Shown here in pieces: positions 7,230-14,860 of a DNA stretch of 20,755 bases (position 1 is its first letter; every line of letters begins with the position of its first letter). The DNA lies in IMG/VR virus record IMGVR_UViG_3300029286_000291, positions 1 to 20,755 of that record, one strand, 5' to 3'. Source of the stretch: a virus. The translations under genes and the position numbers were made by a program. The notes beneath the pieces are model-generated. The model saw only the letters and a list, made by a program, of their open reading frames with translations. It was not told the origin of the DNA and did not search any database.

Positions 7230-8429
7230 ATGGGTTTACGAATTTTATTCTTTTCTAACGCGCCGTGGTGTAATACCGGGTACGGAACTCAGACCGCGCA
7301 GGCCTGGTGGCGCATCCAGAAGCTAGGGCACAAGATCGTGGCCATCGCAGCCAACTATGGCCATGAGGGCATGCCGCTGAACGTCGAGGTCAACGGCGAA
7401 AAGGCCGAGGTGTGGCCAAAGGGGTACAGCCAGCATGGGAACGATATTCTTGCCATGCACGCCAAAGCAGCTAAGGCGGATATCGTGATCACGCTGTACG
7501 ACAGTTGGATATTCGACCCGCGGATTACGGCGCAGTTTCGTTGGGTTCCCTGGCTCCCGATTGACCACGATCCAGCGCCCCCGCAAGTGGTACAGGCACT
7601 CAAGTCGGCATGGCAACCGATCTGCTATGCCCAGTACGGCATGACCAAGCTGCGCGAGGCCGGACTCGACCCGTTGTACGTCCCGCACGGCATCGAGACC
7701 AGCATATTCAAGCCGGGAAACCGAGAAGAAGCGCTGGCCAAACTGGGCGTAACCGACTGCGATTATTTGGCGGTGATGGTAGCGGCCAACAAAGGCGCGC
7801 CAAGCCGCAAGTCGTTCCGCGAGGTGTTCGTTGCGTTTGCCAAGTTCGTAAAGAACCACCCCAAGGCGATGCTGTATGTGCACTCGCATACTGGCGTCGA
7901 GATGGCAGGCGAGGATTTGGAGGGGCATGCGCAACTGGCAGGGATACCGAAAGAGAATCTGCGCTTTGCCGACCAGTACAGGTTAATTATGGGCTACCCG
8001 CCCCAGGTGCTGGCCACGTTTTACCAGGCGGCCAACGTGCTGTTATCTCCAAGTTACGGCGAGGGATTCGGGCTGCCGATTATCGAGGCGCAAGCCTGCG
8101 GGTGTCCGGTGATCGTCAATGATTGCAGTTCTATGCCGGAGTTGTGTTTTGCGGGTTGGAAAACGACCAACACGCCGTTCGCAACGCCTTTTATGGCGAA
8201 CCAATTCAGGCCGGATATCGAGAGCATCTACCAGTGCCTCGAAGAGAGCTACAAGGTCAAGAGCAGCGATATGCTCAAGCGCAAAGCGGTCAACGGCGCC
8301 AAGAACTATGACGCCGACCTGGTGGCTGAAACCTATTGGAAACCGGCGCTGGAAAAGATCGAGGCGGACATCCGGCAGACGACCACTACGGCGACATCGG
8401 GCGTGGTATTCGAGGATCATGCAGCATGA
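7230..8429 (+). CDS. GT4-family glycosyltransferase
   Basis: A 399-residue GT-B fold glycosyltransferase that would move a sugar from a nucleotide donor to an unknown acceptor in the cytoplasm. The N-terminal Rossmann-like half starts LRILFFSNAPWCNTGYGTQT with a glycine-rich acceptor-side loop. The donor half holds the linker HGIETSIFKPG and the GT4 signature SYGEGFGLPIIEAQACGCPVI region, with the EX7E pair E278 and E286. There is no signal peptide or membrane anchor. It starts the five-enzyme cassette, with GAGG five bases before the ATG, and its stop overlaps the next start (ATGA at 8426-8429). GC resembles the flanking head genes. Confidence 0.9.
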   Translation: MGLRILFFSNAPWCNTGYGTQTAQAWWRIQKLGHKIVAIAANYGHEGMPLNVEVNGEKAEVWPKGYSQHGNDILAMHAKAAKADIVITLYDSWIFDPRITAQFRWVPWLPIDHDPAPPQVVQALKSAWQPICYAQYGMTKLREAGLDPLYVPHGIETSIFKPGNREEALAKLGVTDCDYLAVMVAANKGAPSRKSFREVFVAFAKFVKNHPKAMLYVHSHTGVEMAGEDLEGHAQLAGIPKENLRFADQYRLIMGYPPQVLATFYQAANVLLSPSYGEGFGLPIIEAQACGCPVIVNDCSSMPELCFAGWKTTNTPFATPFMANQFRPDIESIYQCLEESYKVKSSDMLKRKAVNGAKNYDADLVAETYWKPALEKIEADIRQTTTTATSGVVFEDHAA

Positions 8430-9676
8430 GCACCATCCAGCTTTTTAATGCCCCGCAATTCCATTATGGCGGCATGCGCTACCGCATGAATCCGCCGCTG
8501 GGATTGCCGATTCTGGCGGCAGTGCTGCAGAACGCTGGCCACCAGGTGACCGTGATCGACCTGGAAGCGATGGGGATATCGCCCAACCAGTTCGCAAGCT
8601 CCTTCACGAGCCAAAAGGGACGCTGGCCGGGCGTGATGGGATTCACCTGCTTGACGCATACCCGACGCGGCGTGAGAGAGTGCATCGGAGCAGCCAGGAA
8701 CATCGGCTACAAAGGCTACATCCTGGTGGGCGGTCCGCACATGAGCCTGAACGCAGCCGAAACCATCGAGTGGGGCGCAGACTGCGCTGTGGTGGGCGAA
8801 TGCGAAGGCAACATTGCCAACATCGTAACAGAACAACCGGCGGGTATTGTGCAAGGCATCGCAGCGCCAATTGAACAGATACCCGCGCCGTTGTGGGCAG
8901 AGCACTATCCCAAACCTGAGACGTACCAGGGCAACGAACCACACCTCGCAGCACCGGGAGGGATTGCGATGTGGAGCCGAGGGTGCCCGCACAGCTGCAC
9001 GTTCTGCGGCAACCCGGTGTTCGGGCATAGCAAGATCAGGTACGCGCCGCCGGAGAACGTCTACCGCGACATGGCAGCATTGAAGGAGCGCGGTATCAAG
9101 GCGGTATTCGTCTATGACGATGAGATGGTCGGCTTGAATGCAGAGCAAGGCGAGTGGCTCAAAGCGTGCTGCGAGAAGATAGCGCCGTTGGGGTTGCTTT
9201 GGAAGTGCCAGGGGCGATGCAATGCCAAGACCGATGCGAGTGTTTACGAGGCGATGTATGACGCTGGTTGCCGCGTGATCATGTGGGGAGTCGAGAGTTT
9301 TAGCCAGCCCGTGCTGAACACCATGCACAAGGGCACAGACGAGGCTGATATTTGGGCAACGCTTCAAGCGGCGCACAAAGCAGGCATTGCCAACTGGCTA
9401 TTCCTGATGGTGGGCAATTACGGAGAGACCTCAATCGATCTGGCCTACACCGAGGCGCAACTGCTAAAGGCAAAAGACGAGGGGCTGGTGCAGTACAAAC
9501 AGGTGACGGTGTGCACGCCGGTGCAGGGAACCAGGCTGTACGACAAGGCTAAGAGCGAGGGGTGGCTGGTTGAAGCGCCGGAGGCTGGCCCTCAGATGAA
9601 CCAGGTGTACACGGGTACGCCGTGGCTATCAGCGCACGAGCTAGAGTTCTGGCATAACAGGCTGAGGGCGTTATGA
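8426..9676 (+). CDS. B12-binding-type radical SAM enzyme
   Basis: A 416-residue protein with an N-terminal cobalamin-binding-type Rossmann domain (about 1-135: PPLGLPILAAVLQNAGHQV at 23-41, LVGGPHMSLN at 100-109, VVGECEGN at 122-129) and a radical SAM domain with the 4Fe-4S motif C187-x3-C191-x2-C194 in SRGCPHSCTFCG. Enzymes of this architecture are often methyltransferases or catalyse ring rearrangements or oxidative steps, using SAM. The DxHxxG B12-ligand motif is absent, as in other members of this class, so B12 use cannot be assumed. The start at ATG 8426 is chosen over an in-frame ATG at 8336 because it gives the ATGA overlap and a normal N-terminus. Substrate unknown; a sugar or lipid-linked sugar fits the neighbours. 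Confidence 0.88.
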   Translation: MSTIQLFNAPQFHYGGMRYRMNPPLGLPILAAVLQNAGHQVTVIDLEAMGISPNQFASSFTSQKGRWPGVMGFTCLTHTRRGVRECIGAARNIGYKGYILVGGPHMSLNAAETIEWGADCAVVGECEGNIANIVTEQPAGIVQGIAAPIEQIPAPLWAEHYPKPETYQGNEPHLAAPGGIAMWSRGCPHSCTFCGNPVFGHSKIRYAPPENVYRDMAALKERGIKAVFVYDDEMVGLNAEQGEWLKACCEKIAPLGLLWKCQGRCNAKTDASVYEAMYDAGCRVIMWGVESFSQPVLNTMHKGTDEADIWATLQAAHKAGIANWLFLMVGNYGETSIDLAYTEAQLLKAKDEGLVQYKQVTVCTPVQGTRLYDKAKSEGWLVEAPEAGPQMNQVYTGTPWLSAHELEFWHNRLRAL

Positions 9677-10470
9677 AGCATATCCTGATCTGCCCGACGT
9701 GGGCTTGCCAAAACCACTGCCGCTATTGCTGGATGGATTACACCGTGCGGGCGCGGCCCGAGATGATGGACGCGATGCAAAGGCCGGCAAGCGATTGGAT
9801 CGCAGCTATCAAACGCGAGCCGGTGATGGTGGATATTGCAGGCGGAGAGCCGCTGCTCTACCACGGGATATGCGAGATCATCGAAGGGTGCCCGGAGACC
9901 ACGTTCGGCCTGAGCACCAACGGAATGCATGTGGAAGGAATCAATAAGCTGGTGGCTGCCAGGTTGCTGAACCTGATCAGCATCAACCTGAGCATCCACG
10001 CGGATAACGGACAAGCGGCCTATTTCGACAGGTTCAAGGCGGCGTTCCTGCTGCTGAGGGCGACGGGATACAACGTGTTCGCGTCGGTGGTCAAGTATGA
10101 GGACGAACTGGCACAGGCCAGCCCATTGCTAGGTTGGCTGCGAAGGAACGGCGCGACGATTGTGGAATCGCCGTATGAGGATATGCACCCGGATAAGCAG
10201 CCCAGGACACCACCGCTAGTCTGCGATGCAGGCGTGAACCACCTGGTGATGGCGCCGGACGGATCCGCCTGGCCGTGTTTGGGCGCGATGTGGTCAACCC
10301 AATGGCGCGAGACGATGCTGGGCAACTGGCTGGATGATACGGTGGATGTGAGCCGAGTGCCCAAGCCGTGCAAGTTATATTGCGAGAGTTACGTGTACCT
10401 ACTGAGCGAGCACCCAAGCGGCGACATGTGGAAAACGAACGTCAGAGTTTATCAGGGGGCTGGTAAATGA
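9673..10470 (+). CDS. radical SAM enzyme with short SPASM/twitch-like C-terminus
   Basis: A 265-residue radical SAM protein. C12-x3-C16-x2-C19 (in WACQNHCRYCW) would bind the catalytic 4Fe-4S cluster, and GGEP (57-60) is the SAM-binding motif. The C-terminal part has four further cysteines: C184 (CDAG), C202 (after DGSAWP), C233 and C237. This pattern suits a twitch or half-SPASM domain holding one auxiliary cluster. Such enzymes modify peptides, proteins or sugars; family relatives include dehydrogenases and epimerases. No small precursor peptide gene lies next to it, which argues against a RiPP pathway. It joins both neighbours by ATGA overlaps (9673-9676, 10467-10470), with GAGGG four bases before its ATG. 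Confidence 0.88.
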   Translation: MKHILICPTWACQNHCRYCWMDYTVRARPEMMDAMQRPASDWIAAIKREPVMVDIAGGEPLLYHGICEIIEGCPETTFGLSTNGMHVEGINKLVAARLLNLISINLSIHADNGQAAYFDRFKAAFLLLRATGYNVFASVVKYEDELAQASPLLGWLRRNGATIVESPYEDMHPDKQPRTPPLVCDAGVNHLVMAPDGSAWPCLGAMWSTQWRETMLGNWLDDTVDVSRVPKPCKLYCESYVYLLSEHPSGDMWKTNVRVYQGAGK

Positions 10471-11402
10471 AAGTGCTGATTACAGGAGTGGATGGGTTTA
10501 TTGCGGCCAACCTCGCCAAGCTGATGATCGAGCGCGGGCACGAGGTGACGGGCATGGCGCTCAATCGCAAAGGCGCAACATCGTTAGATGCACTAAATAT
10601 CAAGTGCAGAGTAGAGTATGGCGATGTGACCGATGCAGCGTTTGTGGAGCGGGTCATCAACAGCACGGAGGCGCAAATTGTCTACCATCTGGCAGCGGTT
10701 AGCATCGTTAGGAAGGCGGCGGCAAATCCCGCGCTCTGTCTACGCACCAACATCGTAGGAACCATCAACGTGCTCGACGCGTGCGCGAAAGCCGGTCATG
10801 TCGAGGCTTGCGTTGTTGCGTCAAGCGACAAGGCATACGGCGATCATGACGGGCATGCTTATGGAGAGACAGACGAGCTCAAGCCGACAGGCACCTACGA
10901 AGTGAGCAAGGCCTGCGCCGACCTGATCACGCGCACCTATCCGGGGGGACACTGCCGGATGATGGTGACCAGGTGCGGCAACGTGTACGGTCCAGGCGAC
11001 TTGAACTGGTCGCGGCTGGTGCCGAACTCAATACGGAACGCCATCAATGGGATGCCGCCGGTGATCCACGCCGACGCCTGGAACTATCGGCGCGAGTGGG
11101 TGTATGTGCGTGACGCGTGCATGGCTTACGAGGCCATTGCCGAAAAAGGGTATGGTGGCGAGGCCTACAACATCGGCAGCGGGGTAACGACATCCGCCGG
11201 TGATATAGCTACCGAGATAGCCAACAGCATGGGCGCGCCGATGCCGATAATCGCAGGGGCGCTCATGTGCAGGGAGATCCCGGAACAGGCGCTAAACTGC
11301 ACAAAAATCGCGGAATTGGGCTGGAAATGTGCATTTAGCCACGAAATTGGGTTGCAAGATACCATCAAGTGGTACACAGCATACCTGAGGTGGCCGCGAT
11401 GA
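10467..11402 (+). CDS. NAD-dependent sugar-nucleotide dehydratase/epimerase (extended SDR)
   Basis: A 311-residue extended short-chain dehydrogenase. The nucleotide-binding loop is TGVDGFIA (6-13), with Ala in place of the third Gly. HLAA is at 74-77, the catalytic serine region is SSDKAYG (119-125), and the catalytic pair is Y144 and K148 in YEVSK. RCGNVYGPGD follows (about 170-180). SSDK-Y is reminiscent of the TSDKCY motif of CDP-glucose 4,6-dehydratase, so a 4,6-dehydratase on an NDP-hexose is a good guess, although an epimerase is possible. A nucleotidyltransferase, sugar aminotransferase or 3,4-ketoisomerase is not encoded in the window, so the substrate and later steps would come from the host. 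It starts at ATGA 10467 with AGGGGG upstream. Confidence 0.88.
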   Translation: MKVLITGVDGFIAANLAKLMIERGHEVTGMALNRKGATSLDALNIKCRVEYGDVTDAAFVERVINSTEAQIVYHLAAVSIVRKAAANPALCLRTNIVGTINVLDACAKAGHVEACVVASSDKAYGDHDGHAYGETDELKPTGTYEVSKACADLITRTYPGGHCRMMVTRCGNVYGPGDLNWSRLVPNSIRNAINGMPPVIHADAWNYRREWVYVRDACMAYEAIAEKGYGGEAYNIGSGVTTSAGDIATEIANSMGAPMPIIAGALMCREIPEQALNCTKIAELGWKCAFSHEIGLQDTIKWYTAYLRWPR

Positions 11403-12391
11403 GAGTCTTGATTTGCAGTGAAGACAATCGGGAACCTGGCAAGGGCGGCGGCGCCGAGAGCCTGATGCGCGACATCACTCTGGGGCTGCACAACCGCGGG
11501 CATGAGGTGGGCTGGTGGTTTGGCGACGAACCGCTGGCAGTAGCGATTGATACGTTCAAGCCAGACATTGTCCAGGTGCATACGGTGCACAACCGCTTTG
11601 GGATGCAACCGGCGATGTATCTGCAAAGGCACCGCATACCGCATGTGTGGGTGCTGATGGATTACTGGCCATTCTGCGGCGGTCGAATGCTGCTGCAAGA
11701 CAGGCAAAAGACATCGTGCCCGGCGGTGAACGGCGAGTGCGAGGAGAGTGCAGGCTGCGAACTGGGGCGCGCGCCAGGGCAGTTTTTGGAAATCGTGAAC
11801 CGGTCGCCGATTGTGGCATTGAACCCCAACACGGCGGCGATTTACAAACGCAACGGGATCCGGGGGACGGCTACCATCGGCTGCGGGGTGGACACCGAGT
11901 ATTTCAAGCCAGCGCCGGACAAGCGCGAGTGGGGCAGGATCATCACCACCAGCGCGTGGCCGGAATACCCAACCAAGGGGCTGCACATCCTGGAGAAGGC
12001 AGCGGATCAGGCCGGGCTAACCGTGCATGTGGTGGCGCATGTGACGCGTGAACAGGTGCGCGACGCACTGCAAACGGGCAGCATATTCGTCTTTCCAAGC
12101 ACCTATGAGGAGACGTGGGGCCTATGTTTGACCGAAGCGATGGCCACCGGATTAGCCTGTATCGCGTCCAACGTATGTGGACCGCGGGCGCAAATCGCAG
12201 ACGGCGAGAACGGGTTGCTATTCGAGAACCGCAACACCGACGAACTGGCCGCTAAGCTGCGCGAACTGGTTGATGACGATGCAGAACAGCAGCGGTTGGG
12301 CGCCAACGCCAGGGCGTGGGTCGAAGCTTATGCGACGCTGGACATTATGGCAAGCAAGTATGAGCGATTGTATAAGGCGGTGATTGGATGA
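11399..12391 (+). CDS. GT4-family glycosyltransferase, second copy
   Basis: A 330-residue GT-B glycosyltransferase. It starts MRVLICSEDN and has a glycine-rich GKGGGAESLM loop (14-23), a cysteine-rich stretch at about 91-120 (FCGG, then SCP, GEC and GCEL) that might bind a metal, IGCGVDTEYFKP near 160-171, and the GT4 motif with E238 and E246 (EETWGLCLTEA). The start is ATG 11399 rather than an in-frame ATG 30 bases upstream, because GAGGTGG (11387-11393) is correctly placed and an ATGA overlap results. It differs clearly in sequence from the first transferase, so the two probably add different sugars. It ends in an ATGA overlap with the head-tail connector. Confidence 0.9.
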   Translation: MRVLICSEDNREPGKGGGAESLMRDITLGLHNRGHEVGWWFGDEPLAVAIDTFKPDIVQVHTVHNRFGMQPAMYLQRHRIPHVWVLMDYWPFCGGRMLLQDRQKTSCPAVNGECEESAGCELGRAPGQFLEIVNRSPIVALNPNTAAIYKRNGIRGTATIGCGVDTEYFKPAPDKREWGRIITTSAWPEYPTKGLHILEKAADQAGLTVHVVAHVTREQVRDALQTGSIFVFPSTYEETWGLCLTEAMATGLACIASNVCGPRAQIADGENGLLFENRNTDELAAKLRELVDDDAEQQRLGANARAWVEAYATLDIMASKYERLYKAVIG

Positions 12392-12963
12392 CCACAGCGC
12401 TTGATGCTCTGAGATTGCGCTTGCGCCGGATGGTGGACGATGTGGGAACAGCGGTGTGGCAGGATGCTGATCTGGACACGACGCTGCACAGCCACAGACA
12501 GAGGATATATCGTGATCACCTACAACCGGAGATCACCTACACCAGCGGCAGCACCTTTGTTTACAAGATTTACCGCTCGCACTTCCGGGACTATGAAGCG
12601 TATGCAGCGGGCGCGGTGGACGCCTTCCAGGTGGAGGACAGCGCAGGCGCGCAGCGCACAATCGGCACAGCCGACGCCAACCCGGACTATGAGTCGGGGA
12701 TTATCCAGATGGCCACCGACCAGAAGGGGACAGCGCTTTACGTCTCGGGTTGGAGCTATGACTTGAACGGTGCGGCGGCGGATTGTTGGCAGGAACGCTC
12801 CGGCAAGGTGTCGAGCTACTACAACGTCAACCTGGACGGGCACGGGTTGAGCCGGTCGCAGTGGTTCGACCACTGCCAGGCGATGTATGAAAAGTATGCC
12901 GGCATGTCAGCGGCAACGATTGTACCGCAATGGAAGACAGGCGGAGGTGGTATATGGGGCTGA
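12388..12963 (+). CDS. head-tail connector/adaptor protein
   Basis: A 191-residue protein that probably attaches below the portal ring. The N-terminal MTTALDALRLRLRRMVDDV helix pattern and the acidic QDADLD that follows are typical of the connectors of the SPP1 gp15/HK97 gp6 type; the beta-rich middle, with YTSGSTFVYKIYRSHF and ALYVSGWSYDLN, is a less usual, longer addition. The position between enzymes and the head-closure gene supports the role. Its ATG overlaps the stop of the second glycosyltransferase (12388-12391), so its translation is likely coupled to the cassette. The family call is by context plus the N-terminus. Confidence 0.7.
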   Translation: MTTALDALRLRLRRMVDDVGTAVWQDADLDTTLHSHRQRIYRDHLQPEITYTSGSTFVYKIYRSHFRDYEAYAAGAVDAFQVEDSAGAQRTIGTADANPDYESGIIQMATDQKGTALYVSGWSYDLNGAAADCWQERSGKVSSYYNVNLDGHGLSRSQWFDHCQAMYEKYAGMSAATIVPQWKTGGGGIWG

Positions 12964-13322
12964 CCGCGATTGAGCTAACCGCCATGCGCGTTGAAGCAGC
13001 CCTATACCTCCCAGATACGTGCAACATCTGGACGGTCACCCAGACGGTGGATAGCATCGGCGGGTTATCCGGGTCGGGGACGGCGATCCGTGCGAATATC
13101 CCATGTCGATATGCCGCAGGCGCAGCGGGTTGGGAGGAGATTGTCGGGTTCAAGCCACAGGTGGGCGTGAATGCCGGCATGTTCAGCCTAAACGGGACGA
13201 TGACGCTCAACCTGACGGACATCATCGTATTCGGCACAACCAAGTACTACATCAAGGGGTTAAACGTCAACGACAGCGAGCGCATGCTGACGCGCGCGGC
13301 AGTGGAGACGGCCAATGGCTAG
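12954..13322 (+). CDS. head closure protein
   Basis: A 122-residue, beta-rich small protein in the slot of SPP1 gp16/HK97 gp7-type head-closure (head-tail joining) proteins. Typical features are LYLPDTCNIWTVTQTVDSIGG (22 onward, the 'pD.c.I.r....d..Gg' pattern) and an ending that reads FGTTKYYIKGLNVNDSERM. ATG 12954 is chosen because GGAGGT (12943-12948) is five bases away; an in-frame ATG at 12930 lies inside the previous gene and has no site. It overlaps the connector by 10 bases and the next gene by 8. Confidence 0.75.
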   Translation: MGLTAIELTAMRVEAALYLPDTCNIWTVTQTVDSIGGLSGSGTAIRANIPCRYAAGAAGWEEIVGFKPQVGVNAGMFSLNGTMTLNLTDIIVFGTTKYYIKGLNVNDSERMLTRAAVETANG

Positions 13323-13713
13323 AACTGTTTGGACATCGCAAAGCGGCACGAGCTACACCATCAACACAGATGGGATAGACGAGCTGTTACGGTCGCTAAA
13401 AGGCCAGCACGTCAAGATAGTGAGTGACGGTGTGAAATACGGCATCTTCTGGGAGCTGGGGCATACCACGCCATCGGGCGCCTTTTTGCAAAAGCCCTTC
13501 CTGGTGCCAGCGTGCGAGCAGGTGAGACCGTCGTATGAGAAGGCTCTGAAGCAGGCCGTGAACAGCGGTGATATGGGACTCGTTGACAGCATCATCGACA
13601 AGGCGGCGTTCGACATCGAGAAACGCGCCAAGAAGATCATCACGGAGTTGCCGTTGATCGACACCGGCGCGCTACGTAACAGCATCCAGGTGCATGACCC
13701 GGAGGGATTCTGA
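13315..13713 (+). CDS. HK97 gp10-like tail completion protein, motif order permuted
   Basis: A 132-residue protein with both hallmarks of the HK97 gp10 family, but in reversed order. The segment YGIFWELGH (42-50) with KPFLVPA (60-66) comes first. The helical IEKRAKKI segment and P-x2-DTGALRNSI (113-124), which normally open the protein, come last. It would take part in head-tail joining or tail completion. GGAG lies eight bases before the ATG. It overlaps the preceding gene by 8 bases, and its stop shares one base with the next start (TGATG). Confidence 0.8.
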   Translation: MARTVWTSQSGTSYTINTDGIDELLRSLKGQHVKIVSDGVKYGIFWELGHTTPSGAFLQKPFLVPACEQVRPSYEKALKQAVNSGDMGLVDSIIDKAAFDIEKRAKKIITELPLIDTGALRNSIQVHDPEGF

Positions 13714-14123
13714 TGTTGGTATTCGAGGAGCAGCTCTACAACACTCTCAAGGCTGGCACGGCACTGGTCGGGTTATTGGCTGGCACGGCGATCTATAACG
13801 AGTTGGGGCCGATGGGCAGTGCTATAACCTACCCGCTGGTGATATTTACCAAGTCGAGCGGCGTAGATGATAACGATTCACCACGGCGCGCCAAAACCCT
13901 GGTATATCAGGTGACGGGCATCAGCGACAAAGGCAAAAAGGAGGCAATGCAAATAGATAACGCAGTAGACGGGTTGTTGCAGAACGCCTCTTTCACGGTA
14001 ACGGGGTGGGGGGATTACTGGTGTAGGCGCGAGTCGGACATCAGCTATGTCGAGATGATCCAGGGGGGCAAGATTTTATGGCACGAAGGCGCGTTGTATC
14101 GGGTTAAATTAGCGACATCATAA
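13713..14123 (+). CDS. tail terminator-like protein (DUF3168 type)
   Basis: A 136-residue protein in the position of tail terminator/DUF3168 proteins, which cap the tail tube and join it to the head. The N-terminus FEEQLYNTLKAGTALVGLLAG fits the family's first helix (with 'l..L..d..l..l...I'), and the later motifs IYNELGPMGSAITYPLVIF and YQVTGISDKGKKEAMQIDNAV match the strand and helix pattern 'YP.v.y....' and 'v.v.v.s......a..i...v...L'. GGAGGG precedes the ATG. The fold is inferred, but gene order (gp10-like, DUF3168-like, major tail protein) is standard. Confidence 0.78.
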   Translation: MLVFEEQLYNTLKAGTALVGLLAGTAIYNELGPMGSAITYPLVIFTKSSGVDDNDSPRRAKTLVYQVTGISDKGKKEAMQIDNAVDGLLQNASFTVTGWGDYWCRRESDISYVEMIQGGKILWHEGALYRVKLATS

Positions 14124-14133
14124 GGAGTTACGA

Positions 14134-14538
14134 ATGCCAGCAGCGAACAGAATCACGGGCAAGGATTTGTACGTCAAGTTCAACACGCAGGTTATCTCAG
14201 GCGATTACACCAACTTTATCTGGTCGCAGCCAGGCGAAGCGGCGGATGTAACGGCTGGGTCAGAACTGATACATTACTATGTTCCGGTCAGGTCGGATTC
14301 ATCCGGGCAGATCGACGCCTTCTTTGACGGCTCGACGGAGCCGGTTTGGGACGCGGTGCTGCCGTTGACGGTGGGGTCATTGGAAGTAGGGCCGGCAGGG
14401 ACGGCAGCGGGCAAGCTCAAGTACAGTTGGCCGCGAGTGATCATCACCTCGCGCGACCCTGACTTTTCGTTTGACGGCGGGGCAAAGTTTACCGCTTCGT
14501 GGCAAGGGTCATCGGCAATGACTGAAGGCGTGTACTAG
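14134..14538 (+). CDS. major tail tube protein
   Basis: A 134-residue protein placed between the tail terminator and chaperone genes, the standard position of the tail tube subunit. It is beta-rich and its N-terminus, AANRITGKDLYVKFNTQVI, resembles many short tube proteins that begin with a strand displaying 'G.dl.v.f....'. AAGGAG precedes its ATG. No Ig-like extension is fused to the C-terminus. It is shorter than lambda V-like proteins, similar to tube proteins of small siphoviruses. Confidence 0.75.
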   Translation: MPAANRITGKDLYVKFNTQVISGDYTNFIWSQPGEAADVTAGSELIHYYVPVRSDSSGQIDAFFDGSTEPVWDAVLPLTVGSLEVGPAGTAAGKLKYSWPRVIITSRDPDFSFDGGAKFTASWQGSSAMTEGVY

Positions 14539-14569
14539 ATCAGCACTAACTAAAGTTTGAGGGGGCAAC

Positions 14570-14860
14570 GTGGAAATCACAGTCAACGGGAAAAGGGTCG
14601 TGCTGAGAGACAAGATCGAAGCCAAGCGCGGCTGGAATGTCGTCGTAATGAAGTCTGACGTGTTCACCAGGGGGCTGGCGGGGCTTACGTTTGAGGACGT
14701 GGCTGCGCTGGGGACAGTGGCGATTGCCAGTTGGGAGTTTGACGGCGATCCGGCGATTGTCGAAAGCTATGCAGAGCTCGACCTTGTAACGGAGTTTATC
14801 CCGCTGACAAAAGAACTCGGTAATTGGCTGGGAGCAAAGTTCAACCCGCCAAAAAACTAG
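14570..14860 (+). CDS. tail assembly chaperone, short form (gpG-like)
   Basis: A 96-residue product initiated at GTG 14570 behind GAGGGGG. It is analogous to lambda gpG: a soluble assembly factor that binds the tape measure before the tube is built. The last codons before TAG (14858-14860) are AAA AAC, part of the frameshift heptamer. It has no recognisable domain motifs. The call rests on position between the tail tube and the tape measure and on the -1 frameshift into the adjoining frame. Confidence 0.8.
   Translation: MEITVNGKRVVLRDKIEAKRGWNVVVMKSDVFTRGLAGLTFEDVAALGTVAIASWEFDGDPAIVESYAELDLVTEFIPLTKELGNWLGAKFNPPKN

Noticed and set aside
8336-8425. Longer start for the B12-type radical SAM gene
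   Set aside because: It would add 30 residues of Gly/Arg-rich sequence overlapping the transferase gene, whereas ATG 8426 gives the recurring ATGA overlap and a normal N-terminus.
7323-9376. Long antisense frames at 7323-7934 and 8417-9376
   Set aside because: They mirror the glycosyltransferase and radical SAM genes, have biased composition and no RBS or homology pattern that I can recognise.
11165-11986. 273-codon antisense frame across the SDR/glycosyltransferase junction
   Set aside because: Low-complexity Arg/Pro/His sequence opposite two clear genes.
7230-12391. RiPP biosynthesis cluster
   Set aside because: Two radical SAM genes suggested it, but there is no precursor peptide, leader-binding domain, protease or transporter, and the neighbours are sugar enzymes.
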